NCBI GenBank assembly: GCA_029212415.1
Contig: JARGOF010000045.1
Span: 1-46,103, forward strand
Origin: Rhizobiaceae bacterium
Lineage (GTDB): Bacteria > Pseudomonadota > Alphaproteobacteria > Rhizobiales > Rhizobiaceae
Length of the DNA: 46,103 nucleotides
Direction: 5' to 3'
Shown in pieces: positions 16,334 to 24,922 of the stretch. The first letter of the stretch is position 1. Each line of letters begins with the position of its first letter. A program made the translations under genes and the position numbers. Below the pieces are notes generated by a model. The model worked only from the letters and a program-made list of their open reading frames with translations. It did no database searches and was not told where the DNA came from.

Positions 16334-18417
16334 TTCCTCACCCCCCGGTTCCGGTTTTTGTCGACAAGCAGATTGCCGTAGGCATCAACCTCGACATCGT
16401 GACGCGCAGGCAGGAAGGCGGTGTAGGTTTCAGCCTCGATCAAGGATGGTCCTTTGACAATCGCTCCCGCTCCCAGCGACATCAGTTCAAAAACCGGCAG
16501 GTCGATATAGCCGCCCTTGAGCTTGTCCTGAACATAGGCCTTGCGCATCCCCTTGGGTTGGGCTGGTCCATCCTGCGCCTGCAGCTTGAAGTTACGCCAG
16601 ATGTCCTGATGCGGACGCTTGCCGATCGCCCGAACATTCCAGCGCGTGAACTCGATCAGATCGTCATTGTTGCGGATGGAATAGATGCGTTCATGGATCT
16701 TGTGAAACCGTTCGCGCAGGTCATCGATATGGGCCGGTTTGATCCCACCCGCCGGCAGATCAAAAGGCACCTCGATGTCCCAGGACTGGTATTCATAGCG
16801 GCCAAGGAACGACAGCTCAAAGGTCTGGTTGGCCGGATCGACATTTGCACCATTGAGAAAATCACGGGCCTCGCCGATCAACATCGCGATCAACGCGTTG
16901 ACATCATCATGGCGGAACCGTTTGGCATCGGTGTGCAGGGCGCGGCTGGTTTCCCAGCGAATGTCCGAGATCAGGCCGCCAAATGCAGAAAGCCCGGCCA
17001 TGAAACGCGGGATTATATAGCGTGACAAACCCAGAATATCCGCCATTTCGGCGATATGCAGCGCTGTGCCGCCACCACCGCAAACGAAATAACTGTCGCG
17101 CGGGTTCAGACCCTCGCGGATGGTAATATCCTCGATTGCTCCAACCATATTGTGGTTGGAGGTGGTGTAGATTGCATAGGCTGCCTCGGCTACGGATATG
17201 CCCAGAGTATCGGCCAGTGGCGCAATCGCCCTTTCAGCCAGATCACGACGCAGAGGAAATCTGCCACCCAGAAAATACGCCGGTTCAATATAGCCAAGAA
17301 CAAGATTGGCGTCAGTGACCGTCGGCTGGTCGCCGCCCTTGTCAAAACAGGCCGGTCCAGGCCGGGCGCCCGCCGAATGAGGACCGACATGCAACATGCC
17401 GCCCGCATCCACATAGGCAATGGAACCGCCGCCCGCGCCGATCGAGCGCACATCCACCTTGGGAATGCCAAGCGCGTCATTGTGGATCATCGAATCCGCT
17501 GTGATAATCAACTGGCGATCACGCAGAGCCGACACGTCAAAGGTCGTTCCCCCCATATCGCCGACGATCACGTCTGCTTCCTCCGTCAGCGCCATTGCGG
17601 CCATCGGCGCAAGTGTCGGGCCGGACATCACGCTGTAAATCGGGCGTCTGATCATGTCGGCCGTCGGCATCATGCCGCCCACGCAATTGGCCAGCAGCAG
17701 GTCGCCCTTGAAGCCGGATGCCTCCAGCCTGTCAACCAGCCGTTCCACATAGCTGGTAATCACCGGGCTGATTGATGCATTGATGACTGTCGAAATTATA
17801 CGTTTGTATTCGCGCGGCAGCGGATTGACGATGTGGCTGAGCGAGACCGGCAGGTCCGGGGCCATTTCGGCGATGATGTCACGCAGCCGCAACTCGTGCG
17901 CCGGGTTGGCGATCGACCATAGAAGGCCGACGGCGATGGCTTCCACGCCGCGTTCCAGCAACAGTGCGACGGCGCGACGCGCGTCATCCTCATCAAGGGC
18001 AACATGAATGTTGCCGCGTGCATCAATCCGCCCTTCAACAGTCTGGGTCAATGTGGCCGGAACATAGGGCGCGGGATAATCCAGGTTCCATTCAAACGCA
18101 CCCTTGCGCGGTCCTTCGCGCAGCGTCAGCACATCTTTGTGGCCACGGTTCAGGATCACGCCGGTTCTGGCAACCTTGCGCTCCACCAGCGCATTGGTCG
18201 ATACGGTCGAACCGTGAACGATTTGCCCAATGTTGGATATAAAGGCTTCGGGACTTTCGCCAAAGCCCTCGGCGGCCACCTTCAGCACATCGATAAATCC
18301 GGTCTCGAATTCCCCCGGCGTGGTAGCCGACTTGAAAATGCGGATGGAGCCGTCTTCGCAGGCGGCAAGACAGTCGGTAAAGGTTCCGCCGATGTCGATA
18401 CAGATTTGATATTTCAT
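16330..18417 (-). CDS. hyuA: Hydantoinase A/oxoprolinase-family subunit
   Basis: 695 aa, the normal HyuA length. It opens with an actin-like ATPase phosphate loop (IDIGGTFTDCLA, residues 6-17), has a second nucleotide loop VGDMGGTTFDVSAL in mid-protein and SIGAGGGSIAYVD after it; the metal-binding LGYIEPAYFLGG segment follows. It forms a cytoplasmic complex with HyuB and spends ATP to activate a cyclic amide or ketone. The gene directly follows a relic of an ABC permease in the same orientation (18438-18551), hinting that a transporter once led this operon. Confidence 0.93.
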   Translation of the reverse strand: MKYQICIDIGGTFTDCLAACEDGSIRIFKSATTPGEFETGFIDVLKVAAEGFGESPEAFISNIGQIVHGSTVSTNALVERKVARTGVILNRGHKDVLTLREGPRKGAFEWNLDYPAPYVPATLTQTVEGRIDARGNIHVALDEDDARRAVALLLERGVEAIAVGLLWSIANPAHELRLRDIIAEMAPDLPVSLSHIVNPLPREYKRIISTVINASISPVITSYVERLVDRLEASGFKGDLLLANCVGGMMPTADMIRRPIYSVMSGPTLAPMAAMALTEEADVIVGDMGGTTFDVSALRDRQLIITADSMIHNDALGIPKVDVRSIGAGGGSIAYVDAGGMLHVGPHSAGARPGPACFDKGGDQPTVTDANLVLGYIEPAYFLGGRFPLRRDLAERAIAPLADTLGISVAEAAYAIYTTSNHNMVGAIEDITIREGLNPRDSYFVCGGGGTALHIAEMADILGLSRYIIPRFMAGLSAFGGLISDIRWETSRALHTDAKRFRHDDVNALIAMLIGEARDFLNGANVDPANQTFELSFLGRYEYQSWDIEVPFDLPAGGIKPAHIDDLRERFHKIHERIYSIRNNDDLIEFTRWNVRAIGKRPHQDIWRNFKLQAQDGPAQPKGMRKAYVQDKLKGGYIDLPVFELMSLGAGAIVKGPSLIEAETYTAFLPARHDVEVDAYGNLLVDKNRNRGVRK

Positions 18418-18945
18418 CTGGATTTTTCCGATTGAATTTAACGAAGTCTGCGGCAGCCGCGCCGATCAAAAGCCAAGATGGCAATAATCACACAGCTCAG
18501 GATGATGTCCTGAAACAAACCGTCGATGGGCATCAGGTTCACACCATTGCGCGTCCTTGTCCGTCGGCGAGGCTTGCAGAACAATGGATTTAGTCATTTG
18601 GTGCAGAATCCTGTCGATCATCCTGAGGATATTAGTCGGCTTGCTTGCAGCATTGCAAATGTCATTGTTTGAATGTGTAGCGTTATCCCAAGGGCCTTCC
18701 GATAGGATGGGTTCCCACCGACCCTCAGCAGACATCATCGGATGCCTGATTCTCCATATCAGGAAATCACGTCTATGCTGGACTGATATCCCGGAGCTAC
18801 GCTATTTGTTATCGCAACCGAAATATTTCATGCGCCGCCATGGGTTGAATTGGATGGATAACATTAAGGCATCTCGAAATGGAGCACCACAGCACTTGCT
18901 GGCCCATTGCCTACTCTGGCATGGAAATAAATTGGAAGGCTTGCA
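18418..18945. other. Region upstream of hyuA, mainly non-coding
   Basis: About 530 bp between hyuA and a small plus-strand gene. Apart from the permease relic listed separately I see no gene. The hyuA promoter should lie here but no clear -35/-10 pair stands out. Confidence 0.35.
18438..18551 (-). pseudogene. Relic of the C-terminus of an RbsC-type ABC permease
   Basis: Minus-strand translation gives RNGVNLMPIDGLFQDII followed by LSCVIIAILAFDRR and a stop. This matches the last helix and tail of ribose-type permeases, which end in NG-x-NLL, a QQ/QD-x-I turn, a hydrophobic helix and D-R. Upstream of the RNG codon the match ends abruptly and there is no start, so only about 37 codons of the old gene remain. 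Its stop is about 20 bases before the hyuA start. Recognised by pattern only. Confidence 0.5.
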
Positions 18946-19359
18946 ATGAAGCGGGGTTTGAAGGTTCGGAAAACAGAAGCGAAACTGCAAATTTTGAATC
19001 GGGGATTTCACGAAAAGTCATTGATGCCAACTTCGTTTTACAAGCAACTCATGCAAGCAGGATTTGCATATCGCAATTGCATTCTGGTCGAGCTTTTTCC
19101 TGATGGAGAGACGTCCTGGTTTGGCGTCATTATAAGACAAGATTGTCTGGTCTTCGAAATCGATCTGGATTTGCATTACCCGGAATACTCCGAGTGGACT
19201 GATATCAGCGAGGCCTTCCACAACAAAGCACTCCGCTTTCGGGACATCAAACCCTGGCTGAAGGAAGTCGTTGCATTCAAACAATTCGAAGCATGCAAAA
19301 AGAGCAGTCAGTCACACGTTCATCAGTGCCGCACATCACTCATTGACGAAGATCGATAG
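18946..19359 (+). CDS. Hypothetical protein
   Basis: 137 aa with GGAAGG at good distance from the ATG. It has no signal peptide or membrane helix, a basic N-terminus (MKRGLKVRKTEAK), a central strand-rich part (FAYRNCILVELFPDGETSWFG, then FEIDLDLHYPEY) and a Lys/His-rich tail. No family recognised. The end overlaps, tail to tail, the last 24 bases of the large secreted-protein gene on the other strand, so the true stop region is shared. Probably real, but unproven. Confidence 0.5.
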   Translation: MKRGLKVRKTEAKLQILNRGFHEKSLMPTSFYKQLMQAGFAYRNCILVELFPDGETSWFGVIIRQDCLVFEIDLDLHYPEYSEWTDISEAFHNKALRFRDIKPWLKEVVAFKQFEACKKSSQSHVHQCRTSLIDEDR

Positions 19360-21420
19360 ATTGAGCAACTCCGGTATTTCCTGAGGCGCCATTGTCGCCG
19401 CCCCCATGAGGGCAACAGCAGCCACCGGATTTTCAGGCGCTGCAACGATGCGTAAACTCTGCGGATCTTCCAGAAACTCTGCCACGGCGGCCAGAATCAT
19501 GCTGGAAAATTCGGCGTTGCCGATTTTTGCCAATTCTGCCTCAAGCTGCTTGAGGCCCACCTCAACGATGATTTCCTCCGGCATATTTTGAGACATGGCA
19601 GCCACCGACAATGCCGCCTTGAGGCCCCCATCATCCACCAGTTCAAACGCCGCAGACTTGAAGCTGGCCGTAAAGATTGCTGTTTGCAGGATTTGCTCCG
19701 CCTGATCAGGGTTTTCAAAAAGTGCCCGCGGTACACCACCGAGCCGGACACTGGCGCGCACCGTTGCGATGTCGCCCACATCAATCATCACATCCTCAAC
19801 AATCAGATCTTCGCTCGCCTCGTCCCAGCGCAAGCTCAGGTTCTGGCTCAAACGGATTTTCTCCAGCCCCATCAGCTGAAGCATGGCAGCCACATCCGGC
19901 TGCTTGAGATCAGACAGCGGCATTTCCCATCCATGGATCGACATGTCCAGCGTCGTCGGGACCGGTGGCAAAGTGCTGTTCAATTCCAGCGCATAATGAT
20001 CCAGCCTGATATCAGACCCCGTTTCCGGATTGATGGCAAAGAGATCGGACAGCTCAAATGCCATGGACGTCGGTGTGAAGAGACGCGCAACGGCCATCGG
20101 ATCTGGCTTACCATCCACATCAAAGTCGGCAATATAGTCGCGAATGGGCCCATAGGCCGGGTATTCGATCGGTCCGATGTGGAAACCGCCAATGGAGGCA
20201 ATTTGATTCGCTCCGCTTTTGACGTCCACATCGCGTACCGACATCGTGTTCAATCCATTGGAACTTATATCAAGCCCTTCGATCCGCCCGACGTCAAAGC
20301 CGAACATGAAATCCGGTAAATTGGACGATGCTGTCAATTCCTCCACATAGAGGCGTTTGACAGAAAATGAACGATACAGATCAAAAGCGGCAATCAGCGC
20401 CTTTTTGACAAGCATCTCATCCGGCTCGCTCTGCTTTGTTACTGCCAGAAACAAAGCGTCAGCGATCGCCATCATGTTTGTTTCCGGTGGTCGAATGGAC
20501 AGACCTTCCAGGCCCAGCCGTTTTATCCCGATTGCCTGCAAACCATTGTCCGTTTGCTGGTTCTGGACCTCCAAACGATCAATATAGGGTCGGTATTCCT
20601 GGTTATCCGTTCCATCGGAATTCAGCAGATCGACAAGGGCGATATAATCCAAGCCCATCAGGGTTGTCTGGCCCGTCTGCGATTTGTCTCTGAAAGGCTT
20701 GCCATCCGGTCCTTCAAGAATCGTTTCCTGACTGCTACCACCTTCGCTGTATTCAGCGAGACGACCATCCAACAAGCCCTTCAGCATAAGATCACGGCTT
20801 TCAGCATGCCCGGTCATTGCAGGTACATCCTTACCCAGACCGGCAAATGTAAAATCCATCGTCAACAGACTGTAGCCGCCCAGATCAAGCCTGTAGTCCT
20901 TTAGGACCTCCAAATAAGGCATCCACCGGCTGATAGGCCGCTTGGGGTCCGTGTCAATTTTCGGGATGCGCGGCCAGCCATAACCATTCAGCACGGAATC
21001 CTCGATCGTGCCTTGCATGTCCAGAATGGTCTCCTGCGCCTGTCTGACCTCAAAACCGAATGTCGTATCGCTGGACAACGCCATCGTATCGGCAAAAAAT
21101 CCGTCCTCATCGGCAACAAAGCCAGTCGTTGTCAGCTTGGGAGTGTGCCACCGAAAAATCAGGCTGAGCGGCCCCTGCAGGTCAGCAGTCGCTTTCGCTT
21201 CAGGCAATTCAAATGTGGTGGAAAAGGAAAATCTTATCCCCGAAACAAGCAGCGTGTTTCCTGCGGATTCAGCGGAATCATACGAGGATTCAATTCCAAA
21301 TGCCCGTTGATCGTCCAACCATTCATCCAGCGCCGCTTTTCCAGATTGCTGCGCATGGGCGGGGTTCAAACACATTGCCAAACCGAAGATAAGCGATAGC
21401 ACCCGAATTTTCATGGTCAT
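19336..21420 (-). CDS. Large secreted protein of unknown function
   Basis: 694 aa from the ATG at 21420 (GGAG five bases upstream); ATG 21414 two codons on is equally possible. A signal peptide (KIRVLSLIFGLAMCL, cleavage after AHA) sends it to the periplasm or outside. The mature protein is acidic and looks like repeated beta/alpha blocks of the form RLxVEELxxS...GLDISxxG (for example VKRLYVEELTASS, RIEGLDISSNG, DVKSGANQIASIGGF), which suggests an elongated repetitive fold. It resembles conserved alphaproteobacterial exported proteins, but no characterised family is recognised. No Cys in the mature part apart from the leader. Confidence 0.8.
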   Translation of the reverse strand: MTMKIRVLSLIFGLAMCLNPAHAQQSGKAALDEWLDDQRAFGIESSYDSAESAGNTLLVSGIRFSFSTTFELPEAKATADLQGPLSLIFRWHTPKLTTTGFVADEDGFFADTMALSSDTTFGFEVRQAQETILDMQGTIEDSVLNGYGWPRIPKIDTDPKRPISRWMPYLEVLKDYRLDLGGYSLLTMDFTFAGLGKDVPAMTGHAESRDLMLKGLLDGRLAEYSEGGSSQETILEGPDGKPFRDKSQTGQTTLMGLDYIALVDLLNSDGTDNQEYRPYIDRLEVQNQQTDNGLQAIGIKRLGLEGLSIRPPETNMMAIADALFLAVTKQSEPDEMLVKKALIAAFDLYRSFSVKRLYVEELTASSNLPDFMFGFDVGRIEGLDISSNGLNTMSVRDVDVKSGANQIASIGGFHIGPIEYPAYGPIRDYIADFDVDGKPDPMAVARLFTPTSMAFELSDLFAINPETGSDIRLDHYALELNSTLPPVPTTLDMSIHGWEMPLSDLKQPDVAAMLQLMGLEKIRLSQNLSLRWDEASEDLIVEDVMIDVGDIATVRASVRLGGVPRALFENPDQAEQILQTAIFTASFKSAAFELVDDGGLKAALSVAAMSQNMPEEIIVEVGLKQLEAELAKIGNAEFSSMILAAVAEFLEDPQSLRIVAAPENPVAAVALMGAATMAPQEIPELLNLSIFVNE

Positions 21421-21764
21421 CCATTCTCCATTTCCCCGATGAAGATTGCAGATTTTGGGGTGCTTCACCACCCCTTAATACAGCCTCCTGATGCAACCCA
21501 TGCACGGGCGGGTTTGCCTGTTCAACGCCTTCAGGTCTGGCCATATCGGGTTGTGCCAGGACAAAACGGCCTGGCTCAACCAAAAATCGAGACAATAATT
21601 TCATTTCTGCTGCAGAAGCAGCGCGCCCTTTTGATGGGAAGATGCCAAGCCGACCGATGCTGCAGTGGAGATCGAAAAATTAGCGCTGATGGAACTTGTA
21701 GCCAACTGACGCGTTTATTGTTTGAAGGTTACAGACGCCGGAAGAACGCAAAAGGAAAAACATC
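21421..21764. other. Divergent intergenic region
   Basis: About 340 bp holding the promoters of the large secreted protein (minus) and the DUF992 gene (plus). No gene or clear operator found. Confidence 0.4.
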
Positions 21765-22244
21765 ATGAATAATATTCTCAAAGTCGCTGCTATCGCTTCA
21801 CTGGCATTTACGTCGGTGACAACCATTGCGAATTCCCAGGATTCAGGCATTCAACTCGGTCAGTTGACCTGTGAAGTGGAAGGCGGCTTTGGTTTTGTTT
21901 TCGGCTCATCAAAAGACCTGACCTGCACCTTCATGCCCGCAAACGACAGTTTTGCAGAGGAAACCTACACAGGCACAATTGACAAATATGGCATCGATGT
22001 CGGCGTCACCGGCAAGTCGGTGATCGCCTGGACAGTGGTCGCTGCAGAAGAAGAGATTTACGCGCCACGTGCTCTCGCAGGCACCTACAGCGGCGCCACC
22101 GCATCTGCAGCATTTGCCGCCGGTCTTGGAGCGAACATTCTGGTTGGTGGCTCGGACAGCTCCTATGCATTGCAGCCGCTCAGCGTCTCTGCCTCTGAAG
22201 GGGTCAATGTTGCGGTCGGCTTTGCACAGATCAAACTGAACTGA
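21765..22244 (+). CDS. DUF992-family exported protein
   Basis: 159 aa with AAGGAAAAA before the ATG and a signal peptide ending near residue 24 (IANS-QD). The mature part is a full DUF992 domain: GQLTCEVEGGFGFVFGSSKDLTC, then YTGTIDKYGIDVGVTG, LAGTYSGATASAAF and SYALQPLSVSA. The two Cys of the first segment are conserved in the family and may pair. Function unknown; these are common periplasmic proteins in Hyphomicrobiales, which supports the taxonomic guess. Confidence 0.9.
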   Translation: MNNILKVAAIASLAFTSVTTIANSQDSGIQLGQLTCEVEGGFGFVFGSSKDLTCTFMPANDSFAEETYTGTIDKYGIDVGVTGKSVIAWTVVAAEEEIYAPRALAGTYSGATASAAFAAGLGANILVGGSDSSYALQPLSVSASEGVNVAVGFAQIKLN

Positions 22245-22297
22245 ACGAGAAGCACATCTGAGTGCTCCCGATGGCCTTAACTGCAGCCCGACAATTC

Positions 22298-22319
22298 GGG
22301 CCCCATCAATATGGGGCCC
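22298..22319 (+). terminator. Hairpin after the DUF992 gene
   Basis: Perfect 9-bp stem GGGCCCCAT / ATGGGGCCC with a CAAT loop, about 55 bases after the stop. It lacks a T tract, and its right arm forms the first unit of a 15-bp repeat series. Confidence 0.5.
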
Positions 22320-22349
22320 AGCAATATGGGTCTCAGCAATATTGGCAAA
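22305..22349. repeat. Three imperfect 15-bp direct repeats
   Basis: Units at 22305, 22320 and 22335 share the core (A)xCAATATxGG in register; unit two is AGCAATATGGGTCTC. They start inside the hairpin after the DUF992 gene, so the hairpin may have arisen from or been extended by slippage of this unit. Confidence 0.6.
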
Positions 22350-22420
22350 GCAGTCGGGCCATTGGTGATCAGATTGTATTTCTCAATCTCAATGAACGCC
22401 AATCTTCAGGGATCTGACCG

Positions 22421-22600
22421 ATGACGGATACAGATATGACCGTTATCAAGAGCGGCTCTGGTGGCGCAGACTGGTTTCGGTGGAGGCCTTGTTGGTCATC
22501 GTCTCTATCGGTGGCTACGTCCTGTAAGGCGGTGGGCTTTCAGGCGGTGACATCAGCATTCACCTCGATCTACCTGCAACCAAATAACCTGGATTTTTCG
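22421..22600 (+). pseudogene. Decayed gene for a small single-helix membrane protein
   Basis: The first frame reads MTDTDMTVIKSGSGGA, then the sense moves by frameshift to the frame with EALLVIVSIGGYVL, a stop codon, GGGLSGGDISIHLDLPAT and a final stop. Read together this gives a short charged start with a Gly hinge, one membrane helix and a GGDxSIxLDLPA tail, a layout I know from intact small alphaproteobacterial membrane proteins. One frameshift plus one nonsense codon make it a pseudogene unless the bases are misread. Confidence 0.5.
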
Positions 22601-22665
22601 TGAAACCGGCGCAATGGGTGCGTCGGTCTTTCCGCGACAGGAGCAAGCATTGGGGTTAATGGCAA

Positions 22666-23931
22666 ATGCCACCAAGCCAGTTTTTTGAGTTCAGCTCCTA
22701 CCATATTGCCGTGACGTTCATCGGTTTCATTATCATACTGGCGTCCTGGTTGCCGCGCATTTTTTCCAAACGCGAGCCTGCCGCTGCGCCATTGATGATC
22801 ATATTCGGCGCCGCCGCCGCCCTGCTTTTCCCCGATTTTCCATCCTTGCCCGATCCACGCCGGAACCCATTGCCCTGGGAGCTGGTCAGTGAGCTTGCGG
22901 TGATCATTGCCCTGTTCGGCGCTGGACTGCGGATCGACAAGCTCAAGCCATGGAGCCGCTGGTTTCCGACGCTGCGCCTGTTGTGTATCGCCATGCCTCT
23001 TACAATTCTGGCGATCGCATTTGCAGGAACGATCATCACGGGCCTGACGGTCGCAGGGGCAATATTATTGGGCGCGGTCCTCTCGCCAACGGACCCCGTC
23101 CTTGCCGGCGATGTACAGGTTGGGCCGCCACAGGAGGGTGCGGAGCATCCGGTTCGTTTCACGCTCACAACGGAAGCGACCCTGAATGACGGCCTGGCTT
23201 TCCCCTTTGTATATCTGGGGCTTGTAGTCGCTGCCCAGGGTTTCAATCCGGGCGCCTGGTTTGTCGAGTGGATGGTGTGGGATGTATTTTACCGAATCAT
23301 CGTCGGTGTCATTGCCGGATCGCTGGGCGGCCGCGCCTTGGGATACCTGCTGTTTACCGTTCCGAAAGGCGCTTTGCTTGCGGACACCGGTTCAGGGGTC
23401 GTTGCTTTCGCCAGTGTGATCTTGTGTTATGGATCGACTGAAATTGTTGAAGGTTACGGTTTCATCGCGGTTGCCGTCATGGGCCTGACGCTTCGACGCA
23501 TCGAAGAACATCACCCCTTCCATCGCCGATTACATGACTTTTCCGTCGCTATCGAACACACAATCACTGCCCTATTGCTGGTGGCTCTGGGTACGGTCAT
23601 TCCGGCGCTTTTCATAGATCTGTCCTGGAACCATATTCTATTGGCACTCATATTGATCATTGTGGTGCGCCCCCTGTCTGCATGGGTTTCCCTTGGTGGC
23701 AGTTCACTGGACCGCAAGAGTCGCGCGATCGTGTCGGTCTATGGCGTTCGTGGCATCGGTTCAATTTACTACCTCTGTTACGCCGGGTCTCACATGGAAT
23801 TTGCCAACGAGACACAGATCTGGTCGCTGGTCGCTCTCGTCAATCTTTTATCGACGATCATGCATGGATTTACAGTTGGCTGGGCCATGGATACCCTCGG
23901 CGCTGATGATAAGAATTCCGAGAGTGGGTAA
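22666..23931 (+). CDS. Cation:proton antiporter, CPA1/NhaP-like
   Basis: 421-aa integral membrane protein with about 12 helices. Core antiporter motifs are present: LLGAVLSPTDPVLAGDVQ (the unwound helix 4 region) and TTEATLNDGLAFPFVYL, where N-D are the predicted ion-binding residues of helix 5. It exchanges Na+ or K+ for H+ across the inner membrane. The Shine-Dalgarno before the ATG at 22666 is weak. It sits about 330 bp before the pqi operon in the same direction but is probably separate. Confidence 0.9.
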   Translation: MPPSQFFEFSSYHIAVTFIGFIIILASWLPRIFSKREPAAAPLMIIFGAAAALLFPDFPSLPDPRRNPLPWELVSELAVIIALFGAGLRIDKLKPWSRWFPTLRLLCIAMPLTILAIAFAGTIITGLTVAGAILLGAVLSPTDPVLAGDVQVGPPQEGAEHPVRFTLTTEATLNDGLAFPFVYLGLVVAAQGFNPGAWFVEWMVWDVFYRIIVGVIAGSLGGRALGYLLFTVPKGALLADTGSGVVAFASVILCYGSTEIVEGYGFIAVAVMGLTLRRIEEHHPFHRRLHDFSVAIEHTITALLLVALGTVIPALFIDLSWNHILLALILIIVVRPLSAWVSLGGSSLDRKSRAIVSVYGVRGIGSIYYLCYAGSHMEFANETQIWSLVALVNLLSTIMHGFTVGWAMDTLGADDKNSESG

Positions 23932-24304
23932 GAGAGCATGTCTTGTTTTCATTGAACCACTCTGTTCGTGATCCAGTTTGTCGATCCGCCAGGACGGCGG
24001 TAAAGAGCGATGCGCACGCATCGGTCGAGACGTCAGACACAACGGGTGACGCAGCGGGCGGCCACTGGTCACGAACCCTTCGGGCCAGCTGTTTTTCGCC
24101 ACGATCGACGCCGTTTCGCTTGCGCATACCTTGAGGTAAGCGCTTCGCGAACCAACCTGCTGTCACCTCCCGTCCAAAAGGGACAATTGGTCTTCGACAG
24201 AAAAAGAACATAAAGAAAAACATATACAAACCGCCAGCATCCTGATTTCTGGCTTATTTCGCTTGAGCCCCGACTTCTTTACCCGCATTTGGCAAGGTGA
24301 CACC
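23932..24304. other. Intergenic region before the pqi operon
   Basis: About 370 bp. A near-perfect palindrome CGATGCG-CA-CGCATCG lies at 24008-24023, possibly a weak transcription end or binding site. No gene recognised; the last 42 bases could be coding if pqiA1 starts at the TTG 24263. Confidence 0.35.
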
Positions 24305-24922
24305 GTGATTTACGATCCCACATGTATCGCATGCCCCCATTGCGATGTCGTCTACCGGCTTTCGGCGACCCAGATGGTTACCCGTACGCGATGCCTGCGC
24401 TGTGGCTATCAGTTGACGCTTGGCAAGTCTGAAGCGATTGCGCGCGTGGTCGGTCTGGCGCTGACCTCGACGATTTTGATGGGCATTGTTCTGTTTGCAC
24501 CCTTTTTGCATCTGAACGCCGGACCGTTTGTTTCAAGCGCATCTGTTGCGGATGTCGTATTGGGCTTTGCCACGGGAATCATGATGCCGCTGGCGTTTGC
24601 CGTTCTGATTTTCATTATTGTCGTGCCCGTATCCCGTTCACTCCTGTTGATCTATGCGCTGGCACCGCTGCTGACAGGGCACGCCAATGCAAGCGGCGCG
24701 CAATCCGCGCTGCGCTGGGCCTTTGTGCTCAAGCCCTGGGCAATGGCGGAAATATTCATGGTTGGTGTTGCCGTTGCCCTGGTCAAGATTGGAGGCATGG
24801 CCACCGTCCACACCGGGACGGCATTTTGGGCATTTGTCCTGCTTGTTGTCGTCAATACTTTTCAAGATACTTTCATGTGCAGGAACACGCTATGGACATC
24901 TCTGGCCACCAACAGAAGCTGA
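24305..24922 (+). CDS. pqiA1: PqiA-family membrane protein, first half
   Basis: Inner-membrane protein with an N-terminal zinc-ribbon (CIACPHCD and CLRCGYQL pairs, first 40 residues) and four membrane helices. I choose the GTG at 24305, which has AAGGTG upstream; a TTG at 24263 would add 14 residues. E. coli PqiA carries two such ribbon-plus-four-helix units in one chain of about 417 aa; here each unit is its own protein, overlapping by 31 bases. With PqiB and PqiC it should take part in lipid movement between the two membranes. Confidence 0.87.
   Translation: MIYDPTCIACPHCDVVYRLSATQMVTRTRCLRCGYQLTLGKSEAIARVVGLALTSTILMGIVLFAPFLHLNAGPFVSSASVADVVLGFATGIMMPLAFAVLIFIIVVPVSRSLLLIYALAPLLTGHANASGAQSALRWAFVLKPWAMAEIFMVGVAVALVKIGGMATVHTGTAFWAFVLLVVVNTFQDTFMCRNTLWTSLATNRS

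Noticed and set aside
18466-18738. Minus-strand frame ending in a C-x15-C-x2-CH pattern, resembling a tiny zinc protein before hyuA
   Set aside because: The neighbouring frame of the same bases gives a clear permease C-terminus, which explains the sequence better; the Cys pattern is probably chance.
24008-24023. Palindrome CGATGCG-CA-CGCATCG before the pqi operon
   Set aside because: The two-base centre cannot form a stable hairpin loop without opening pairs, there is no T run, and no second copy was found to suggest an operator.
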